From the NCBI RefSeq assembly GCF_003346515.1, contig NZ_QQNA01000031.1, positions 1 through 64,000 of the forward strand: a stretch of DNA of 64,000 nt, read 5' to 3'. Shown here one piece after another: positions 34,058 through 44,249 of the stretch. The notes beneath the pieces are model-generated. The model was not told the origin of the DNA and did no database searches. It worked only from the letters and a program-made list of their open reading frames with translations. The DNA comes from Streptomyces corynorhini. GTDB lineage: Bacteria; Actinomycetota; Actinomycetes; Streptomycetales; Streptomycetaceae. Numbering within the stretch: position 1 is the first letter of the stretch; each line of letters starts with the position of its first letter. Made by a program: the position numbers and the translations under genes.

Positions 34058-37012
34058 ATGCTCGGTTTACGAGGCTCCGCACCAGGCACACCCCCACCCC
34101 TCGGCGGACATCGCGGGCGGGGTACCCGGCGGCTGCTCACCGCCCTGGTGGCCGCCCTGTCCCTCCCGCTGGCCATGACCGCGATCGGTTCCACCCCCGC
34201 GCGGGCCGCGGCGGTCCAGTGCGGCGTCGACTACAAGACGAACGACTGGGGCTCCGGCTTCACCGCCGACCTCACGATCACCAACCGCGGCACGGACCCC
34301 CTCGACGGCTGGACGCTGACCTACGGCTACGCGGGCAACCAGACCCTCACGAGCGGCTGGAACGGCACCTGGACACAGTCCGGCAGGACCGTCACGGTCA
34401 AGAACGCCGCGCACAACGGGTCGATCGCGCCCGGCGCCGCGGCGACCACCGGCGCCAACTTCACCTACAGCGGCAGCAACGCCGCACCCACCGTCTTCGC
34501 TGTCAACGGCGTCACCTGCGCAGGTGCCCACCAGCCGCCCATCACCGTACTGAGCGCTCCGGCCCCCGGCGCGGTCTTCACGGCGGGCGGCACCATCCCG
34601 ATGGCGGCCACGGCCGCCGCCGCGGACGGCGCGGGCATCACCAAGGTCGAGTTCTACAGCGACACCACGCTGCTGGGCACCGACACCACCTCGCCGTACA
34701 CCTTCGACTACCCGAACGCCCCCGCGGGCGATCACTCCCTGTACGCCAAGGCGTACGACGGCCAGGGCGCCTCGGCCGAGTCGACTCCGGTCGGCGTCCG
34801 TGTCGTCGCGGGCCCCTCACTGGTCGCCACCCCGGCCCAACTGGCCGTCCAGCAGGGGAAGACGGGCACCTTCGGGGTGAAGCTCTCCGCCCAGCCGTCC
34901 GCCGCGGTGAACGTGAGCGTCGCCCGTACCGCGGGCAACACCGGCCTCAGTGTCACCGGCGGCGCCACCCTCACCTTCACCACCGCCGACTGGAACACCG
35001 CCCAGCAGGTGACCATCACCGCGGCGGCCACCGGCACCGGCGCCGCCACCTTCACCGCGACCGCGCCGGGACAGGCCAAGGCGGACGTCACCGTCACCCA
35101 GCTGGCCGCGGCGAGCACCTACGACGCCCGGTTCCTGGAGCTGTACGGCAAGATCACCGACCCGGCCGCCGGATACTTCTCGCCCGACGGCATCCCGTAC
35201 CACTCGGTGGAGACCCTGATCGTCGAGGCGCCCGACCAGGGCCACGAGACGACCTCCGAGGCGTACAGCTATCTGATCTGGCTCCAGGCCATGTACGGCA
35301 AGGTCACCGGCGACTGGACGAAGTTCAACGGCGCCTGGGACATCATGGAGAAGTACATGATCCCCACCCACGCCGACCAGCCGACCAACAGCTTCTACAC
35401 CGCGTCGAAACCGGCCACCTACGCGCCCGAGTGGGACCAGCCCTCCCAGTACCCCTCCCAGCTGAACAGCAACGTCCCGGTCGGCAACGACCCGATCGCG
35501 GCCGAGCTGAAGAGCGCCTACGGCACCGACGACATCTACGGCATGCACTGGATCCAGGACGTCGACAACGTCTACGGCTTCGGCAACTCGCCCGGCAAGT
35601 GCGAGGCGGGACCCGCCGACAAGGGCCCCTCGTACATCAACACCTTCCAGCGCGGACCCCAGGAGTCGGTCTGGGAGACCGTGCCCCAGCCGACCTGTGA
35701 CTCCTTCAAGTACGGTGGCAGGAACGGCTATCTGGACCTGTTCACCGGAGACGCCTCCTACGCCAAGCAGTGGAAGTTCACCAACGCCCCCGACGCCGAC
35801 GCCCGCGTCGTCCAGGCCGCGTACTGGGCCTCGGAGTGGGCGAAGGAACAGGGTAAGGGCGGTCAGATCGCGGCGAACGTCGCCAAGGCCGCCAAGATGG
35901 GCGACTACCTCCGCTATGCGATGTACGACAAGTACTTCAAGAAGATCGGTGACTGTGTGGGGGAGACCGCCTGCGCGGCGGGCAGCGGCAAGAACAGCTC
36001 CCACGACCTGCTCTCCTGGTACTACGCCTGGGGCGGCGCCACCGACACCTCGGCCGGCTGGGCCTGGCGCATCGGATCCAGCTTCAGCCACAGCGGCTAC
36101 CAGAACCCCATGGCGGCCTGGGCGCTCAGCTCGTACGCCGATCTCAAACCCAAGTCGGCCACCGGCCAGCAGGACTGGACCACCAGCCTCAAGCGCCAGG
36201 TGGAGTTCTACCGCTGGCTCCAGTCCACCGAGGGCGGCATCGCGGGCGGCGCCACCAACAGCTGGCAGGGCCGCTACGCCCAGCCGCCGACCGGTACCCC
36301 GACCTTCTACGGCATGTACTACGACGAGGCGCCGGTCTACCACGACCCGCCGTCCAACCAGTGGTTCGGCTTCCAGGCGTGGTCCATGGAACGGGTCGCC
36401 GAGTACTACCACCAGACCGGTGACAGCGCCGCCAAGGCCGTGCTGGACAAGTGGGTGAGCTGGGCGCTGTCCAAGACCACCGTCCATCCGGACGGTACGT
36501 ACCAGATCCCGTCGACGCTCCAGTGGTCCGGCAAGCCGGACACCTGGAACGCCACGACGCCCGGCGCCAACACCGGGCTGCACGTCACCGTCGCGGACTA
36601 CACGAACGACGTCGGTGTGGCCGCCGCGTACGCCAAGACCCTCTCCTACTACGCGGCGAAGTCGGGCGACGCGGCGGCGAAGACCACGGCCAAGGCGCTG
36701 CTCGACGGCATGTGGGACCACCACCGGGACGCCCTGGGCATCGCGGTGCCCGAGACCCGCGCCGACTACAGCCGCTTCGACGAGCCGGTGTACGTACCGA
36801 GCGGCTGGACCGGCACCATGCCGAACGGCGACGCGATCGACTCGGCCGCCACCTTCGCCTCGATCCGCTCCTTCTACAAGAGCGACCCGGCCTGGTCCAA
36901 GGTCGAGGCGTATCTGAAGGGCGGCGCCGCGCCGACCTTCACGTACCACCGGTTCTGGGCGCAGGCGGACATCGCGCTGGCGCTCGGCTCGTACGGGGAT
37001 CTCTTCGAGTAG
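34058..37012 (+). CDS. Secreted GH48 reducing-end cellobiohydrolase with CBM2
   Basis: The protein has 984 residues. The signal peptide ends near Ala52 (ARAAA). CBM2 is at about 53-155 ([14 protein letters not shown] ... NGVTC). A bacterial Ig-like module is at 161-252, a second beta-module at 253-350, and the GH48 catalytic domain at about 355-984. The HETTSEA motif (396-402) holds the catalytic acid glutamate. The CBM2-Ig-GH48 layout matches actinobacterial processive cellulases. GAGGAGG precedes the ATG at 34058. It works with the GH5 and GH6 enzymes encoded divergently. Confidence 0.95.
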   Translation: MLGLRGSAPGTPPPLGGHRGRGTRRLLTALVAALSLPLAMTAIGSTPARAAAVQCGVDYKTNDWGSGFTADLTITNRGTDPLDGWTLTYGYAGNQTLTSGWNGTWTQSGRTVTVKNAAHNGSIAPGAAATTGANFTYSGSNAAPTVFAVNGVTCAGAHQPPITVLSAPAPGAVFTAGGTIPMAATAAAADGAGITKVEFYSDTTLLGTDTTSPYTFDYPNAPAGDHSLYAKAYDGQGASAESTPVGVRVVAGPSLVATPAQLAVQQGKTGTFGVKLSAQPSAAVNVSVARTAGNTGLSVTGGATLTFTTADWNTAQQVTITAAATGTGAATFTATAPGQAKADVTVTQLAAASTYDARFLELYGKITDPAAGYFSPDGIPYHSVETLIVEAPDQGHETTSEAYSYLIWLQAMYGKVTGDWTKFNGAWDIMEKYMIPTHADQPTNSFYTASKPATYAPEWDQPSQYPSQLNSNVPVGNDPIAAELKSAYGTDDIYGMHWIQDVDNVYGFGNSPGKCEAGPADKGPSYINTFQRGPQESVWETVPQPTCDSFKYGGRNGYLDLFTGDASYAKQWKFTNAPDADARVVQAAYWASEWAKEQGKGGQIAANVAKAAKMGDYLRYAMYDKYFKKIGDCVGETACAAGSGKNSSHDLLSWYYAWGGATDTSAGWAWRIGSSFSHSGYQNPMAAWALSSYADLKPKSATGQQDWTTSLKRQVEFYRWLQSTEGGIAGGATNSWQGRYAQPPTGTPTFYGMYYDEAPVYHDPPSNQWFGFQAWSMERVAEYYHQTGDSAAKAVLDKWVSWALSKTTVHPDGTYQIPSTLQWSGKPDTWNATTPGANTGLHVTVADYTNDVGVAAAYAKTLSYYAAKSGDAAAKTTAKALLDGMWDHHRDALGIAVPETRADYSRFDEPVYVPSGWTGTMPNGDAIDSAATFASIRSFYKSDPAWSKVEAYLKGGAAPTFTYHRFWAQADIALALGSYGDLFE

Positions 37013-37041
37013 CGCGTGGGCGCGCTTCCCCGTCCCTGACG

Positions 37042-37077
37042 CGGAGGGTCCCGGCTGTCGCCCGCCGGGACCCTCCG
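37042..37077 (+). terminator. Terminator after GH48
   Basis: CGGAGGGTCCCGGC (37042-37055) pairs perfectly with 37064-37077 around an 8-base loop, 30 bases after the GH48 stop. Confidence 0.8.
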
Positions 37078-37143
37078 TCCTCATGTTCCGCGCCCGAACA
37101 CCCCAGTCATTACGGCCGTTTGATGCGCTTTTGGCACACGAAA

Positions 37144-37173
37144 TTGACAACGCAAGGTCAAATTCTGGTATCT
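37144..37173 (+). promoter_or_regulatory. Candidate promoter of the M4 protease gene
   Basis: TTGACA (37144-37149) is followed by GTATCT after 18 bases, in a locally AT-rich patch of the 338-base gap between GH48 and the protease. GGTCA and TGACC flank the -10 as a loose inverted repeat. The leader would be about 170 bases; nothing else was recognised in it. Confidence 0.4.
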
Positions 37174-37350
37174 GACCTGTCCGAACGGGTCGATTCGATG
37201 TCACTCTCTGGACGGCTCACCGCGCGTAGATCGCTTGGCGGGCTTATGACATGCACAGCTCAGCACCCTGGGCGGTGGCCGCACCCCTACGGCCCCCGCT
37301 TTCCCCACAGAGGGTCCGCTCACCGGCGGCCCGACACTCTTGGAGACTGA

Positions 37351-38991
37351 GTGAGACTCGTAGCTTCCTCCCCCCGCACCACCACCTCCCGCAAGACCTC
37401 TCTGCGCGTCGCCGCCCTCGCCGCCTCCGCGGCCATGGTCGTCGTCGGCGTGCAGTCGGGCACCGCGAGCGCCCAGCCCGACGCCGCCCGCGAGAGCGGC
37501 GCCACGGCCCTCGCGCTCACGCCCGGCCAGCGCGTCGAGGCCATCAAGGACGCGCAGGCGGACTCCGTCGGCCAGGCGAAGTCCCTGGGCCTCGGCGCCC
37601 AGGAGAAGCTGGTCGTACGGGATGTGATCAAGGACGCCGACGGTACGGTCCACACGCGTTACGAGCGGACCTACGCCGGTCTGCCCGTACTCGGCGGCGA
37701 CCTCGTCGTCCACGAGCCCGCCGCAGGGAAGACCAGCGTCACCAAGGCGGTCTCGGCCCGGATAGCCGTCGACTCCACCACCGCCGAGGTCGCCGCCTCG
37801 GCCGCGAAGTCGACCGCGCTCAAGACCGCCAAGGCGGAGAAGACCGCGAAGGCGGCGGCCGAGAACGCCCCCCGCAAGGTGATCTGGGCGGCCGACGGCG
37901 CCCCCGTGCTCGCCTGGGAGACCGTCGTCGAGGGCTTCCAGCCCGACGGCACGCCGAGCGAGCTGCACGTCGTCACCGACGCGGCCACCGGCAAGGAGCT
38001 GTTCAAGGACGAGGCCATCGAGACCGGCACCGGAACCGGCAAGTACAACGGCACGGTGACCATCGGCACCACCAAGAGCGGCACCACGTACAACCTGACC
38101 GACAGCGGCCGCGGGAACCACAAGACGTACGACCTCAACCAGGGCACCTCCGGCACCGGCACCCTCTTCACCAACTCCACCGACACGTGGGCGGGCGGCC
38201 GGCTCACCGCCGGGGTCGACGTCCACTACGGCGCCGCCACCACCTGGGACTTCTACAAGAACGTGGTGGGCCGCAACGGCATCAAGAACAACGGTGTCGC
38301 GTCCTACTCCCGCGCCCACTACGGCAACAGCTACGTCAACGCGTTCTGGAGCGACAGCTGCTTCTGCATGACGTACGGCGACGGCTCGGGCAACAGCAAC
38401 CCGCTCACCTCGCTCGACGTTGCCGCGCACGAGATGACCCACGGCGTCACCGCCGCCACGGCCAATCTCAACTACAGCGGTGAGTCCGGCGGCCTCAACG
38501 AGGCCACCTCCGACATCTTCGCCGCCGCCGTCGAGTTCTACGCCAACAACCCGAGCGCGCCGGGCAACTACCTGGTCGGCGAGCAGATCAACATCAACGG
38601 CAACGGCACCCCGCTTCGCTACATGGACAAGCCGAGCAAGGACGGCGCGTCCAAGGACTACTGGTCCTCCACCCTCGGCAACGTGGACGTCCACTACTCC
38701 TCCGGCCCCGCCAACCACTTCTTCTACCTGCTGTCCGAGGGCAGCGGCGCGAAGACCGTCAACGGCGTGAGCTACAACAGCCCCACGTACGACGGCTCGA
38801 CGCTCGCCGGTATCGGCCGGGACAAGGCCATCCAGATCTGGTACAAGGCCCTCACCACGTACATGACGTCCACCACCAAGTACGCCGGCGCGCGCACCGC
38901 GACGCTGAGCGCGGCGGGCGCCCTGTACGGCACGACCAGCACCGAGTACAAGGCGGTCGCCGCCACCTGGACCGCGATCAACGTCAGCTGA
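37351..38991 (+). CDS. Secreted M4-family (thermolysin-like) neutral metalloprotease
   Basis: The protein has 546 residues with a GTG start behind GGAG. The signal peptide runs to about residue 42, a FTP/PepSY-like propeptide to about 230, then the M4 catalytic domain. Zinc ligands are His360 and His364 in AAHEMTHGVT and Glu384 in GGLNEATSD; the proton donor His is in VHYSSGPANHFFY. It is made as an inactive zymogen that cleaves itself outside the cell. There is no C-terminal P-domain. It is monocistronic, ending at two hairpins. Confidence 0.95.
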   Translation: MRLVASSPRTTTSRKTSLRVAALAASAAMVVVGVQSGTASAQPDAARESGATALALTPGQRVEAIKDAQADSVGQAKSLGLGAQEKLVVRDVIKDADGTVHTRYERTYAGLPVLGGDLVVHEPAAGKTSVTKAVSARIAVDSTTAEVAASAAKSTALKTAKAEKTAKAAAENAPRKVIWAADGAPVLAWETVVEGFQPDGTPSELHVVTDAATGKELFKDEAIETGTGTGKYNGTVTIGTTKSGTTYNLTDSGRGNHKTYDLNQGTSGTGTLFTNSTDTWAGGRLTAGVDVHYGAATTWDFYKNVVGRNGIKNNGVASYSRAHYGNSYVNAFWSDSCFCMTYGDGSGNSNPLTSLDVAAHEMTHGVTAATANLNYSGESGGLNEATSDIFAAAVEFYANNPSAPGNYLVGEQININGNGTPLRYMDKPSKDGASKDYWSSTLGNVDVHYSSGPANHFFYLLSEGSGAKTVNGVSYNSPTYDGSTLAGIGRDKAIQIWYKALTTYMTSTTKYAGARTATLSAAGALYGTTSTEYKAVAATWTAINVS

Positions 38992-38997
38992 TCCGGC

Positions 38998-39069
38998 GGG
39001 TCCGCCGGCCGGCGTCGGCGGACCCCTGCTGGGCACGGGCCCGCGCGTTCACCACGCGCGGGCCCGTGC
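38998..39069 (+). terminator. Two tandem hairpin terminators after the M4 protease gene
   Basis: Hairpin 1: GGGTCCGCCG (38998-39007) with 39016-39025, 8-base loop. Hairpin 2: GCACGGGCCCGCGCGT (39033-39048) with 39054-39069, a perfect 16-base stem with a 5-base loop. Confidence 0.8.
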
Positions 39070-39154
39070 GCGTGTGCGGCCCGCCGGGGCCGGGCCGGGG
39101 AAGTAGGGTGCGATGTCCGAAGCGTCCCCGCCCCACCCGCGAAGGAGACCGGCG

Positions 39155-40174
39155 ATGAGCGCGCCCGCCGAAGGCAACCAGGCGTACGGGAAGAAGCCCT
39201 TCAAGCGTTCGACGAGCCACTTCGCGGACCGGATCACGGCCGACGGCCGGGACGGCTGGCCCGTCGAGGCCGGCCGCTACCGGCTGGTGGTCAGCCGCGC
39301 CTGCCCCTGGGCGAGCCGCGCCCTCGTCGCCCGGCGCCTCCTCGGGCTGGAGAGCGCCCTCCCGCTCGCCGTCGTGGACCCGATCCAGGACGACCGCAGC
39401 TGGCGCTTCACCCTCGCCCCGGACGGCCGTGACCCCGTCCTCGGCATCCGCTTCCTCGCCGAGGCGTACGACGCGCGCGAGACCGGCTACCCCGGCGGGG
39501 TCAGCGTGCCCGCGATCGTGGACGTCCCCAGCGGGAAACTCGTCACCAACGACTACCAGCGCATCACCCTCGACCTCGCCACCGAGTGGACGGCGCTGCA
39601 CCGGCCGGGCGCCCCCGACCTCTACCCCGAGCCGCTGCGCGCGGAGATCGACGAGGTCATGGAGGGCGTCTTCCGCGATCTCAACAACGGCGTGTACCGG
39701 GCCGGATTCGCCACGGGACAGAGCGACTACGAGGACGCCTACCGGGCCGTGTTCCACCGGTTCGACCTGCTCTCCGAGCGGCTGGCGGACCGCCGTTACC
39801 TGGTGGGCGACACCCTCACGGAGGCGGACATCAGGCTGTTCACCACGCTGGTGCGCTTCGACGCCGTCTACCACGGACACTTCAAGTGCAACCGCGACAA
39901 GCTGACGGAGAACCCGGTGCTCTGGGCGTACGCCAGGGACCTCTACCAGACACCCGGCTTCGGCGACACGGTGGACTTCGACCACATCAAGCGCCACTAC
40001 TACCAGGTCCACACCGGCATCAACCCGACCGGCGTCGTACCGCTGGGCCCCGATCCGGCCGGATGGCTCACCGCGCACCACCGCGAGCGGCTGGGCGGCC
40101 GGCCGTTCGGGGACGGCACCCCGCCCGGCCCGGTGGAGCCGGACGAGCGGATCCCGCCCGCCGGACGGCCCTGA
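39155..40174 (+). CDS. Xi-class glutathione S-transferase / quinone reductase-like protein
   Basis: The protein has 339 residues, the length of glutathionyl-hydroquinone reductases. The thioredoxin-like half has the catalytic Cys50 in SRACPWASR, and VPAIVD is the cis-Pro element. The all-helical half has RFDAVYHGHFKCNRDKL and ends in HYYQVHTGINPTGVVPLGP, a family hallmark. Actinobacteria usually use mycothiol, so the thiol cofactor may be mycothiol rather than glutathione (inference). AAGGAG lies eight bases before the ATG at 39155. It converges with the MFS gene. Confidence 0.88.
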   Translation: MSAPAEGNQAYGKKPFKRSTSHFADRITADGRDGWPVEAGRYRLVVSRACPWASRALVARRLLGLESALPLAVVDPIQDDRSWRFTLAPDGRDPVLGIRFLAEAYDARETGYPGGVSVPAIVDVPSGKLVTNDYQRITLDLATEWTALHRPGAPDLYPEPLRAEIDEVMEGVFRDLNNGVYRAGFATGQSDYEDAYRAVFHRFDLLSERLADRRYLVGDTLTEADIRLFTTLVRFDAVYHGHFKCNRDKLTENPVLWAYARDLYQTPGFGDTVDFDHIKRHYYQVHTGINPTGVVPLGPDPAGWLTAHHRERLGGRPFGDGTPPGPVEPDERIPPAGRP

Positions 40175-40183
40175 ACGGCGCGG

Positions 40184-40212
40184 GCGGCGCCCGCCTCCCG
40201 GCCGGGCGCCGC
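40184..40212. terminator. Bidirectional hairpin between GST and MFS genes
   Basis: GCGGCGCCCG (40184-40193) pairs with CGGGCGCCGC (40203-40212), 9-base loop, between two converging stops. Confidence 0.7.
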
Positions 40213-40214
40213 GG

Positions 40215-41429
40215 TCAGCGCGGCGCCGGGGGCCGACGCAGCAGATACAGCCCCACCCCCGCCGCCAGCACCAGCACCACGACGGTGAAGACCATCCCCG
40301 CGCCCCGCAGCCCCAGCCACAGGGTCAGCGCCCCGACGCCGACGACCGGCAGCGAGATGCCCAGATAGGCGACGACGAAGAACGCGGAGACCGTGCCGCC
40401 CCGGTGCTCGGGCGGCGCCGCGCCGCTGACGGCCGTCATACCGGCGCGGAAGGCGAGCCCCTGGCCGAGTCCGCCGCACAGCGCGCCCGCCACGAGCAGC
40501 GGCAGCGACCGTACGGCCAGCGAGGCGCCCACCAGCGCCAGCCCGGCGACCAGGACGAAACAGCCGCCCGGCAGCGCCGCGCGTACGCCCACGCGGCCCA
40601 GGAGCGACTGGCCGACCGTGGAGGCCAGGAAGACGGAGAAGACGACCGCGCCCGAGACCGCGAGATCGCGCACCCCCAGCGTCTGGGCCATGAAGGACGG
40701 CGCCACCGCCGTGAACAGCCCCAGCAGCGCGAACCCGGCGAACGCGGCGAGGGCCGACGGCACGAACACCCCGCGCACCCGCGGCGGCACCGTCAGCCCC
40801 CGCGGGCGCGGCGTACCCCACCCAGGCCGGGCCCGCTTCGTCACCGCGACGGTCTCCGGCAGGAACCAGGTCACTACGCCTGCCGCCGCCACCAGCGCCA
40901 GATGCACCAGGAACGGCAGCCGCAGCGGCCAGGGCGCGTACTGCGCCAGTACCCCGGCCAGCAGCGGGCCGCACCCCAGACCGCCCATGTTCGCCGCGGT
41001 GGCCGCGAGCCCCGCGCGCGCCTCGCGGCCCGGCGGTGCCAGCTCCATGACGGTGACGGTCGCGGCGCCGCTCAGCAGCCCGGCGGCGAAGCCCGACAGC
41101 AGCCGGCCCGCGAACAGCGCAGGGAGCCCGCCCTCGAACACGAAGCACAGCGCGCTGGCCGCCGAAAGACCGAGCGCGCACAGCAGCACCGGCCGTCGGC
41201 CCACCTCGTCGGAGACGTTGCCCACCAGCAGCAGCGTCGCGATCACGCCCAGGGCGTAGACGGCGAACACGATCGTCACCATCAGCTCGGAGAAGCCGAG
41301 TTGCGCGCGGTAGAGCCCGTAGAGCGGGGTGGGCAGGGTCGTACCGGCCATGCCGACGGCGAAGACCGCCGCGGCCATCGGATATCCCGGGCGCCGGTGG
41401 CCGTGGCCGTGGTCCATCTGGCGGTGCAT
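40215..41429 (-). CDS. MFS transporter (probable drug/metabolite efflux)
   Basis: The protein has about 404 residues with twelve predicted helices. A His/Gly-rich N-tail (MHRQMDHGHGHRRPGYP) could bind metal. The motif A-like sequence NVSDEVGRRPVLL lies between helices 2 and 3. The substrate is unknown. I chose the ATG at 41429, which has GAGGGGA about ten bases upstream; ATG at 41417 (MDHGHGH) is an alternative, and longer readings lack a ribosome site. Confidence 0.85.
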   Translation of the reverse strand: MHRQMDHGHGHRRPGYPMAAAVFAVGMAGTTLPTPLYGLYRAQLGFSELMVTIVFAVYALGVIATLLLVGNVSDEVGRRPVLLCALGLSAASALCFVFEGGLPALFAGRLLSGFAAGLLSGAATVTVMELAPPGREARAGLAATAANMGGLGCGPLLAGVLAQYAPWPLRLPFLVHLALVAAAGVVTWFLPETVAVTKRARPGWGTPRPRGLTVPPRVRGVFVPSALAAFAGFALLGLFTAVAPSFMAQTLGVRDLAVSGAVVFSVFLASTVGQSLLGRVGVRAALPGGCFVLVAGLALVGASLAVRSLPLLVAGALCGGLGQGLAFRAGMTAVSGAAPPEHRGGTVSAFFVVAYLGISLPVVGVGALTLWLGLRGAGMVFTVVVLVLAAGVGLYLLRRPPAPR

Positions 41430-41610
41430 CGGGAACACGTCCCCTCGGCAGAGCTGCACGCGGGTCGGGCGGGCCCCGCGCCGATCGGGTCGGCGCGCGC
41501 CCCGAGGGCGCACGCCTGCCTCCATCAACCCGCACATCGCTCCCGCGCACCATCCGGCACGGGCGTAAGAGGGACGGCCCCCGAGCCGCCTGCGGCACGG
41601 CCCCGAGCGT

Positions 41611-42384
41611 CTAGGAGTCGCCCGCGCGCCGCCCCGCGGGTCCGGCCGCGGGTCCGGCGGACAGCTCGCGCGGCAGCGCGGGGTCCGGCCGGGGAACCTC
41701 GCCGAAGTCCTCGTCGGCGCCGTCCACCCGCAGCCGGTTGATCACCGCCTCCAGCGAGGCGGGCAGGGTGGGCCTGCGGCCCTCGTGACACTGGCTCAGC
41801 AGGTCGTGCCCGACCGTCTCCGGCAGCAGCGCGCAGAGCACGGCCGGTGAGACGGTGCGGCCGGATCCCGGCAGCCGCCGGGACTGGTCGCGCCAGTGGG
41901 CGGCGTCCCGGAACTCGGCTCGCTGCCGGTGCGCGAGGAACAGACAGAAGGCGGCCGTCCGGTTGCCGCCCCCGGCCGCGAACTGCCACCAGAACTGCGC
42001 CGCGTCCCGGTGCCCGGTCAGATGCAGGAGCGCGGCGAAGACGACGGCGCCCTGCGGGTCGATACGGTCGTGCTCCACCAGCCGGGTCAGCGCGGCGGCA
42101 GCCTCGGGCGCGTTGAGGACGAGGGAGACGGCGAGCCCCAGATCGTGCGCGGCCTGCTCATGGGCGGAGGGAAAACGCGCGGGAGGCGCCGCCGGACCCG
42201 CGGGCCGCGTGCCGGACGTGTCGTCCGTGCGCCGTGCAGTCAGCCGTGCGCGGGTGGCCGCCGCGTCGTACACGCCGTAGTCGGCGTAGGCGTCTTCGAG
42301 GACTTCCGCGTCCTCCAGCAGCAGGTCGACGGCGGCGCCGGGTGTCCTCGGGGCGCCGGGGCCGGTGTCGTTCGCGGGGTGCAC
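41611..42384 (-). CDS. Hypothetical protein paired with an ECF-like sigma factor
   Basis: A 257-residue protein I do not recognise. It starts at a GTG, with GGAGG eight bases upstream lying over the end of the sigma gene, so the two are coupled. It has Ala-rich helical repeats (about 80-185: HDLGLAVSLVLNAPEAAAALTRLVEHDRIDPQGAVVFAALLHLTGHRDAAQFWWQFAAGGG) resembling a short tetratricopeptide-like helical domain. It has no membrane helix. By position it may modulate the sigma factor, but it lacks a zinc-binding anti-sigma motif. Confidence 0.7.
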   Translation of the reverse strand: MHPANDTGPGAPRTPGAAVDLLLEDAEVLEDAYADYGVYDAAATRARLTARRTDDTSGTRPAGPAAPPARFPSAHEQAAHDLGLAVSLVLNAPEAAAALTRLVEHDRIDPQGAVVFAALLHLTGHRDAAQFWWQFAAGGGNRTAAFCLFLAHRQRAEFRDAAHWRDQSRRLPGSGRTVSPAVLCALLPETVGHDLLSQCHEGRRPTLPASLEAVINRLRVDGADEDFGEVPRPDPALPRELSAGPAAGPAGRRAGDS

Positions 42385-42389
42385 GGTGG

Positions 42390-43031
42390 CTACCCTCCCG
42401 CTTCCGTGTCGTCTGCCGCTTCCGTCTCCGTCTCCGTCACGGGCGCCGGTAAGCCGAGATCCTTGGCCAGTCGGCGCCGCGCGTGCCGTACGTGGGAGTG
42501 GACGGTGGCCAGTTCCACCCCCAGGTACTCGGCGACGACCTCGTCCGGGATCCGCAGGACATGGCGCAGCACGATCACGTCGTACTGCCGCTCGGGGAGC
42601 CGGGAGATGGCCGAGTAGAGCGCGATCTCGTCCTGGAGCACGGCGAACCGGTCAGGGCTCTCGTACCGCAGGAGCTTGCGGATCGCGGCGTGGAAGGCGG
42701 CGGTGTCGACCAGCGCGGGCCGCAGGCCGCGCGCCTCCAGCCAGTGGGCCACCTCCTCCTTGAGGACGGCCCACGCGTACCGCGCCACCGATTCCTGGAG
42801 CAGGACATGGGGCCAGTGTGCCAGCAGCCGGGCACAGGCCGAGTCCACCACGGACTCGGCGGCGGCCCGGCCGCCGACCTGGGTGTGGGCGTAGCGCAGC
42901 CACAGCCGGTGGTGGTGGGCGTCGAACGCGTCGAAGGTCAACGCCAGCCGCCGCTCGGGTGGTTCGCCGGGAGAGAGCGGGACACCGAGCGTGTCCGTGC
43001 CCGGGACGCCCCGGTCGGCGCGCGCCCTCAC
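42390..43031 (-). CDS. ECF-like RNA polymerase sigma factor
   Basis: The protein has about 213 residues. The N-terminal half (about 40-110, FDAFDAHHHRLWLRYAHTQVG ... YAWAVLKEEVAHWL) fits a divergent sigma region 2. Region 4 is clear (about 150-200: AISRLPERQYDVIVLRHVLRIPDEVVAEYLGVELATVHSHVRHARRRLA). I chose GTG at 43031 because GGAAG is six bases upstream; the open frame extends to 43094. The stop is five bases before the partner gene. The regulon is unknown. Confidence 0.72.
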   Translation of the reverse strand: MRARADRGVPGTDTLGVPLSPGEPPERRLALTFDAFDAHHHRLWLRYAHTQVGGRAAAESVVDSACARLLAHWPHVLLQESVARYAWAVLKEEVAHWLEARGLRPALVDTAAFHAAIRKLLRYESPDRFAVLQDEIALYSAISRLPERQYDVIVLRHVLRIPDEVVAEYLGVELATVHSHVRHARRRLAKDLGLPAPVTETETEAADDTEAGG

Positions 43032-43421
43032 GAGCCGCTTCCGGCCACGATGGTCGGATCGACGTGCACAGAGGCCCCGTTCACTGGGCACCACACCGCT
43101 CCACGGCGGAGGGCGTCGGTGCGGGAGGGTGTCTCCCCCCGGTCAGCCAACCGGATGCGCGCCGCCGATGCGCTCGGCGCGCCCGGAATGTTTCGCCGAT
43201 AGTGATCATGCGATTACCCTAGGGTCAGGAAGGTATGTTCCGCTTCCCTCTCCACCTCACTCCCCATCGGCCGCTTCTGTAAAGAGGGTTGGTGTACCTC
43301 GTACGGTTGTCCGTATACGCGGCTGGGCAGTTACCCCGAGGCCGCGTGCGGGCCATACGCGCACACGGGCGCGGACGGATACGGACACGGACACGGATCC
43401 GGGGACGGGACGGGGGCAGGC
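43032..43421. other. Intergenic region between sigma factor and methyltransferase genes
   Basis: About 390 bases with no supported gene. It must carry both divergent promoters. The stretch 43195-43320 is less GC-rich. Short GGACAC repeats run from 43375 to 43400 just before the methyltransferase GTG. I saw no convincing -10/-35 pair or palindrome. Confidence 0.5.
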
Positions 43422-44231
43422 GTGGGCGACGGCGGCATGGTGGACCTGGAGCTGGACCGGGCGCATTCGGCCCGCATGTACGACTACTACCTCGGCGGCA
43501 CGACCAACTTCCCGGCCGACCGCGAGGCAGCGACGCGCGCCATGGCGGCCTTCCCCTCCATCCTGGCCACCGCGCGGGTCAACCGGCGCTTCATGCACCG
43601 CTCCGTGCGCTTCCTGGCCCGGGAGGGCATGCGGCAGTTCCTCGACATCGGGACGGGCATCCCCACCTCGCCCAACCTGCACGAGGTCGCCCAGCGCGAG
43701 GCCCCAGAAGCCCGCGTCGTCTACACCGACAACGACCCCATCGTGCTCGCCCACGCCCGCGCGCTGCTGCGCAGCGCCCCCGAAGGACGCACCGCCTACG
43801 TCCACGGGGACGTCACCGAGCCCGAAGTCCTGCTGGCGGCACCGGGGTTGCGCGAGACGCTCGACTTCACCCGGCCGGTCGCCCTGAGCCTCAACGCGCT
43901 GCTGCACTTCGTCACCGACGAGCACGACGCGTACGCCGTGGTCGAACGCCTCAAGGCCGCGCTGCCCTCCGGCTCCACCCTCGCGATAGCCCATGCCACC
44001 ACCGAGTTCGACCCGGCGGGCATGGCGCGCCTCACCACCGCGTACCGGGCCGCCGGCACCCCCGGCCAGGCACGCACCCGTGCGGAGATCGCCCGCTTCT
44101 TCGCCGGGTGGCGGCTCCTCGGCCCCGGCATCACACCGTCGCACCAATGGCTGCCCGATCCCGAGGAGTCGAGCGAGCGCGTCACCGACAAGGAGGCGGC
44201 CTGCTACGCGGGCGTGGCCCGCAAGCCCTGA
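43422..44231 (+). CDS. SAM-dependent methyltransferase, DUF574 family
   Basis: The protein has 269 residues with a GTG start. The family signature is present throughout: ARMYDYYLGGTTNFPADREAA, VNRRFMHRSVRFLAREGMRQFLDIGTGIPT (the SAM-binding Gly motif), VVYTDNDPIVLAHARALL and a final YAGVARKP. Streptomycetes carry many DUF574 paralogues; their methyl acceptors are not known. It stands alone, converging with the channel gene 18 bases away. Confidence 0.92.
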   Translation: MGDGGMVDLELDRAHSARMYDYYLGGTTNFPADREAATRAMAAFPSILATARVNRRFMHRSVRFLAREGMRQFLDIGTGIPTSPNLHEVAQREAPEARVVYTDNDPIVLAHARALLRSAPEGRTAYVHGDVTEPEVLLAAPGLRETLDFTRPVALSLNALLHFVTDEHDAYAVVERLKAALPSGSTLAIAHATTEFDPAGMARLTTAYRAAGTPGQARTRAEIARFFAGWRLLGPGITPSHQWLPDPEESSERVTDKEAACYAGVARKP

Positions 44232-44249
44232 CCCCGACCGGCCCCGGTG

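Noticed and set aside
34817-37204. Long minus-strand frame opposite GH48
   Set aside because: Low-complexity Gly/Val/Arg/Asp product, no ribosome site; the plus strand encodes a complete GH48.
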